Origin: Massilia agri
GTDB taxonomy: Bacteria; Pseudomonadota; Gammaproteobacteria; Burkholderiales; Burkholderiaceae_D
Assembly: GCF_024753255.1 (NCBI RefSeq)
Contig: NZ_JANUHA010000011.1
Span: 106,890-170,889 of the forward strand
DNA: 64,000 nt
Direction of reading: 5' to 3'
The notes under the pieces are model-generated. The model had not been told where the DNA came from, ran no database searches, and saw only the letters and a program-made list of their open reading frames with translations. The position numbers and the translations under genes were made by a program. Each line of letters opens with the position of its first letter. Position 1 is the stretch's first letter. This document shows positions 62,941 through 64,000 of this stretch, in pieces.

Positions 62941-63966
62941 ATGAAAAGAGCACACGACATGACCCCGACCTCCCCCGTTCGTCGCATCCTCCTGTCCCTC
63001 GCACTGTTCTCCGCCCTGCCCCTGAGTGCGAGCGCAGCCAACACCGAGCTGCTCAACGTCTCCTACGACGTCGCGCGCGAGCTGTACAAGGACATCAACC
63101 CGGCCTTCATCGCCGCCTGGAAGCAGCAGACCGGACAAACCATCAGCATCAAGCAGTCGCACGGCGGCTCCAGCAAGCAGGCACGCGCGGTGGCCGACGG
63201 CCTGGAAGCCTCGATCGTCACCATGAACCAGGCGAACGACATCGACATGCTGGCCGAGCGCGGCCTGGTGGCGAAGGACTGGGCCAGGAAGTTCCCGAAC
63301 AATGCGGCGCCCTACTACTCGACCATGGTCTACCTGGTGCGCAAGGGCAACCCGAAAGGCATCCGCAACTGGGAAGACCTGGCGCGTCCGGGCGTGCAGG
63401 TCATCATCCCGAATCCCAAGACCGCCGGCAACGGCCGCTATACCTACCTGGCGGCCTGGGGCTCGGTGCTGAAGAAGGGCGGCAACGACGCCCAGGCGCG
63501 CGCGCTGGTGGGCCGCATCTTCAAGAACGTGCCGATCCTCGACGCAGGCGGCCGCGCCGCCACCACCACCTTCACCCAGCGCCAGATCGGCGACGTGCTG
63601 GTGACCTTCGAGAACGAAGTGAGCATGGTGCGCAAGGAATTCGGTGACAACTTCGAGGTGGTCTACCCGACCGTCTCGATCCTGGCCGAGTCGCCGGTCG
63701 CCGTGGTCGACAAGGTGGTCGACCGCCGCAAGCAGCGCAAGGAAGCGACGGCCTACCTGAACTTCCTGTACTCGCCGCAGGGGCAGGAAATCGGCGCCAA
63801 GCACTTCCTGCGTGTACGCTCCGATGCGGTCATGAAGAAGTATGCGGCGAACTACAAGCCGATCCAGCTCTTCACTGTGGACGAGCTGTTCGGCGGCTGG
63901 AGCAAGGCCCAGGATCGCCACTTCGACGATGGCGGAGAATTCGACAAGATTTATCAGTCGAAATAA
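62941..63966 (+). CDS. Sulfate/thiosulfate-binding protein
   Basis: This 341-residue periplasmic protein has a signal peptide (about residues 1-32) and the family features LLNVSYDVARELYKDINPAF near residue 38, IKQSHGGSSKQARAV near 71 (sulfate-contacting Ser/Gly) and DVLVTFENEVSMVRKEFG near 225. It delivers sulfate to a CysTWA-type ABC transporter, whose other genes are not in the window. The ATG at 62941 is used; 62959 is an alternative. Nearby sequence ends in a terminator cut by the window. Confidence 0.95.
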   Translation: MKRAHDMTPTSPVRRILLSLALFSALPLSASAANTELLNVSYDVARELYKDINPAFIAAWKQQTGQTISIKQSHGGSSKQARAVADGLEASIVTMNQANDIDMLAERGLVAKDWARKFPNNAAPYYSTMVYLVRKGNPKGIRNWEDLARPGVQVIIPNPKTAGNGRYTYLAAWGSVLKKGGNDAQARALVGRIFKNVPILDAGGRAATTTFTQRQIGDVLVTFENEVSMVRKEFGDNFEVVYPTVSILAESPVAVVDKVVDRRKQRKEATAYLNFLYSPQGQEIGAKHFLRVRSDAVMKKYAANYKPIQLFTVDELFGGWSKAQDRHFDDGGEFDKIYQSK

Positions 63967-63978
63967 GCTGAATGAACA

Positions 63979-64000
63979 AGCCCTGCCTTTGCGCAGGGCT
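63979..64000 (+). terminator. Terminator hairpin after the sulfate-binding gene (window edge)
   Basis: AGCCCTGC and GCAGGGCT form an 8-bp stem around CTTTGC, starting 12 bp after the stop codon. Any T-run would lie beyond base 64000. Confidence 0.6.

Overview
The window is GC-rich, densely coded DNA with a Burkholderiales gene order (thrS-infC ... rpmI-rplT-pheS-pheT-ihfA-merR). Protein content (arylpolyene cluster, Crp-like regulator, DctA, ScoAB/BDH ketone-body genes, ETF-QO) fits a Massilia-like member of the Oxalobacteraceae. That placement is inferred from gene content, not from a marker alignment. Nothing suggests a plasmid or prophage. The only clearly atypical base composition is one gene at 9520-10521.

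Layout. 1-3871: a partial OmpR-type response regulator, a Crp/Fnr-type regulator, a CHASE3-like sensor kinase and a NarL/UvrY-like regulator. 4125-13408 (minus): the translation operon thrS, infC, rpmI, rplT, pheS, pheT, ihfA, merR with a tRNA-Val upstream. It is interrupted between infC and rpmI by an AT-richer DUF2971-like gene on the other strand. infC appears to start at AUA and ihfA at AUU. 13519-20088: a CDF metal exporter, a thioredoxin-reductase-like flavoprotein, a GH1-like glycosidase, an AAC(3)-type acetyltransferase, and an MCE/MlaE lipid-transport trio without an ATPase. 20158-27772: relA, a RidA protein, hydrolases, 3-hydroxybutyrate dehydrogenase, a secreted amidohydrolase and dctA. 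27911-31845: two S41 peptidases flanking a BlaI repressor and an M56-TonB protein. 31919-33987: scoBA and a PAS-LuxR regulator.

33993-51162 (minus) is a nearly complete arylpolyene pigment cluster. It encodes a chain-length-factor-like ketosynthase, two acyltransferases, two ACPs, a membrane protein, a fused acyl-activating enzyme/dehydratase, a methyltransferase, GT2, an aromatic ammonia-lyase, a thioesterase, a LolA-like carrier, an MMPL exporter, a DUF3261 lipoprotein, KS, DH, KR, KS, a small exported protein and a phosphopantetheinyl transferase. Many stop/start pairs overlap as ATGA, so it is probably one translationally coupled operon. The expected product is an outer-membrane aryl-polyene lipid pigment.

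51442-64000: a thioesterase/SDR pair, ETF-QO, an esterase, two Gln/Ser/Gly-rich disordered proteins, half of an amino-acid ABC transporter, a secreted GH16 beta-glucanase behind a clear promoter with a duplicated operator, a compound palindromic repeat, several housekeeping proteins and a sulfate-binding protein. All intergenic gaps are under about 300 bases; the informative ones are listed as features.
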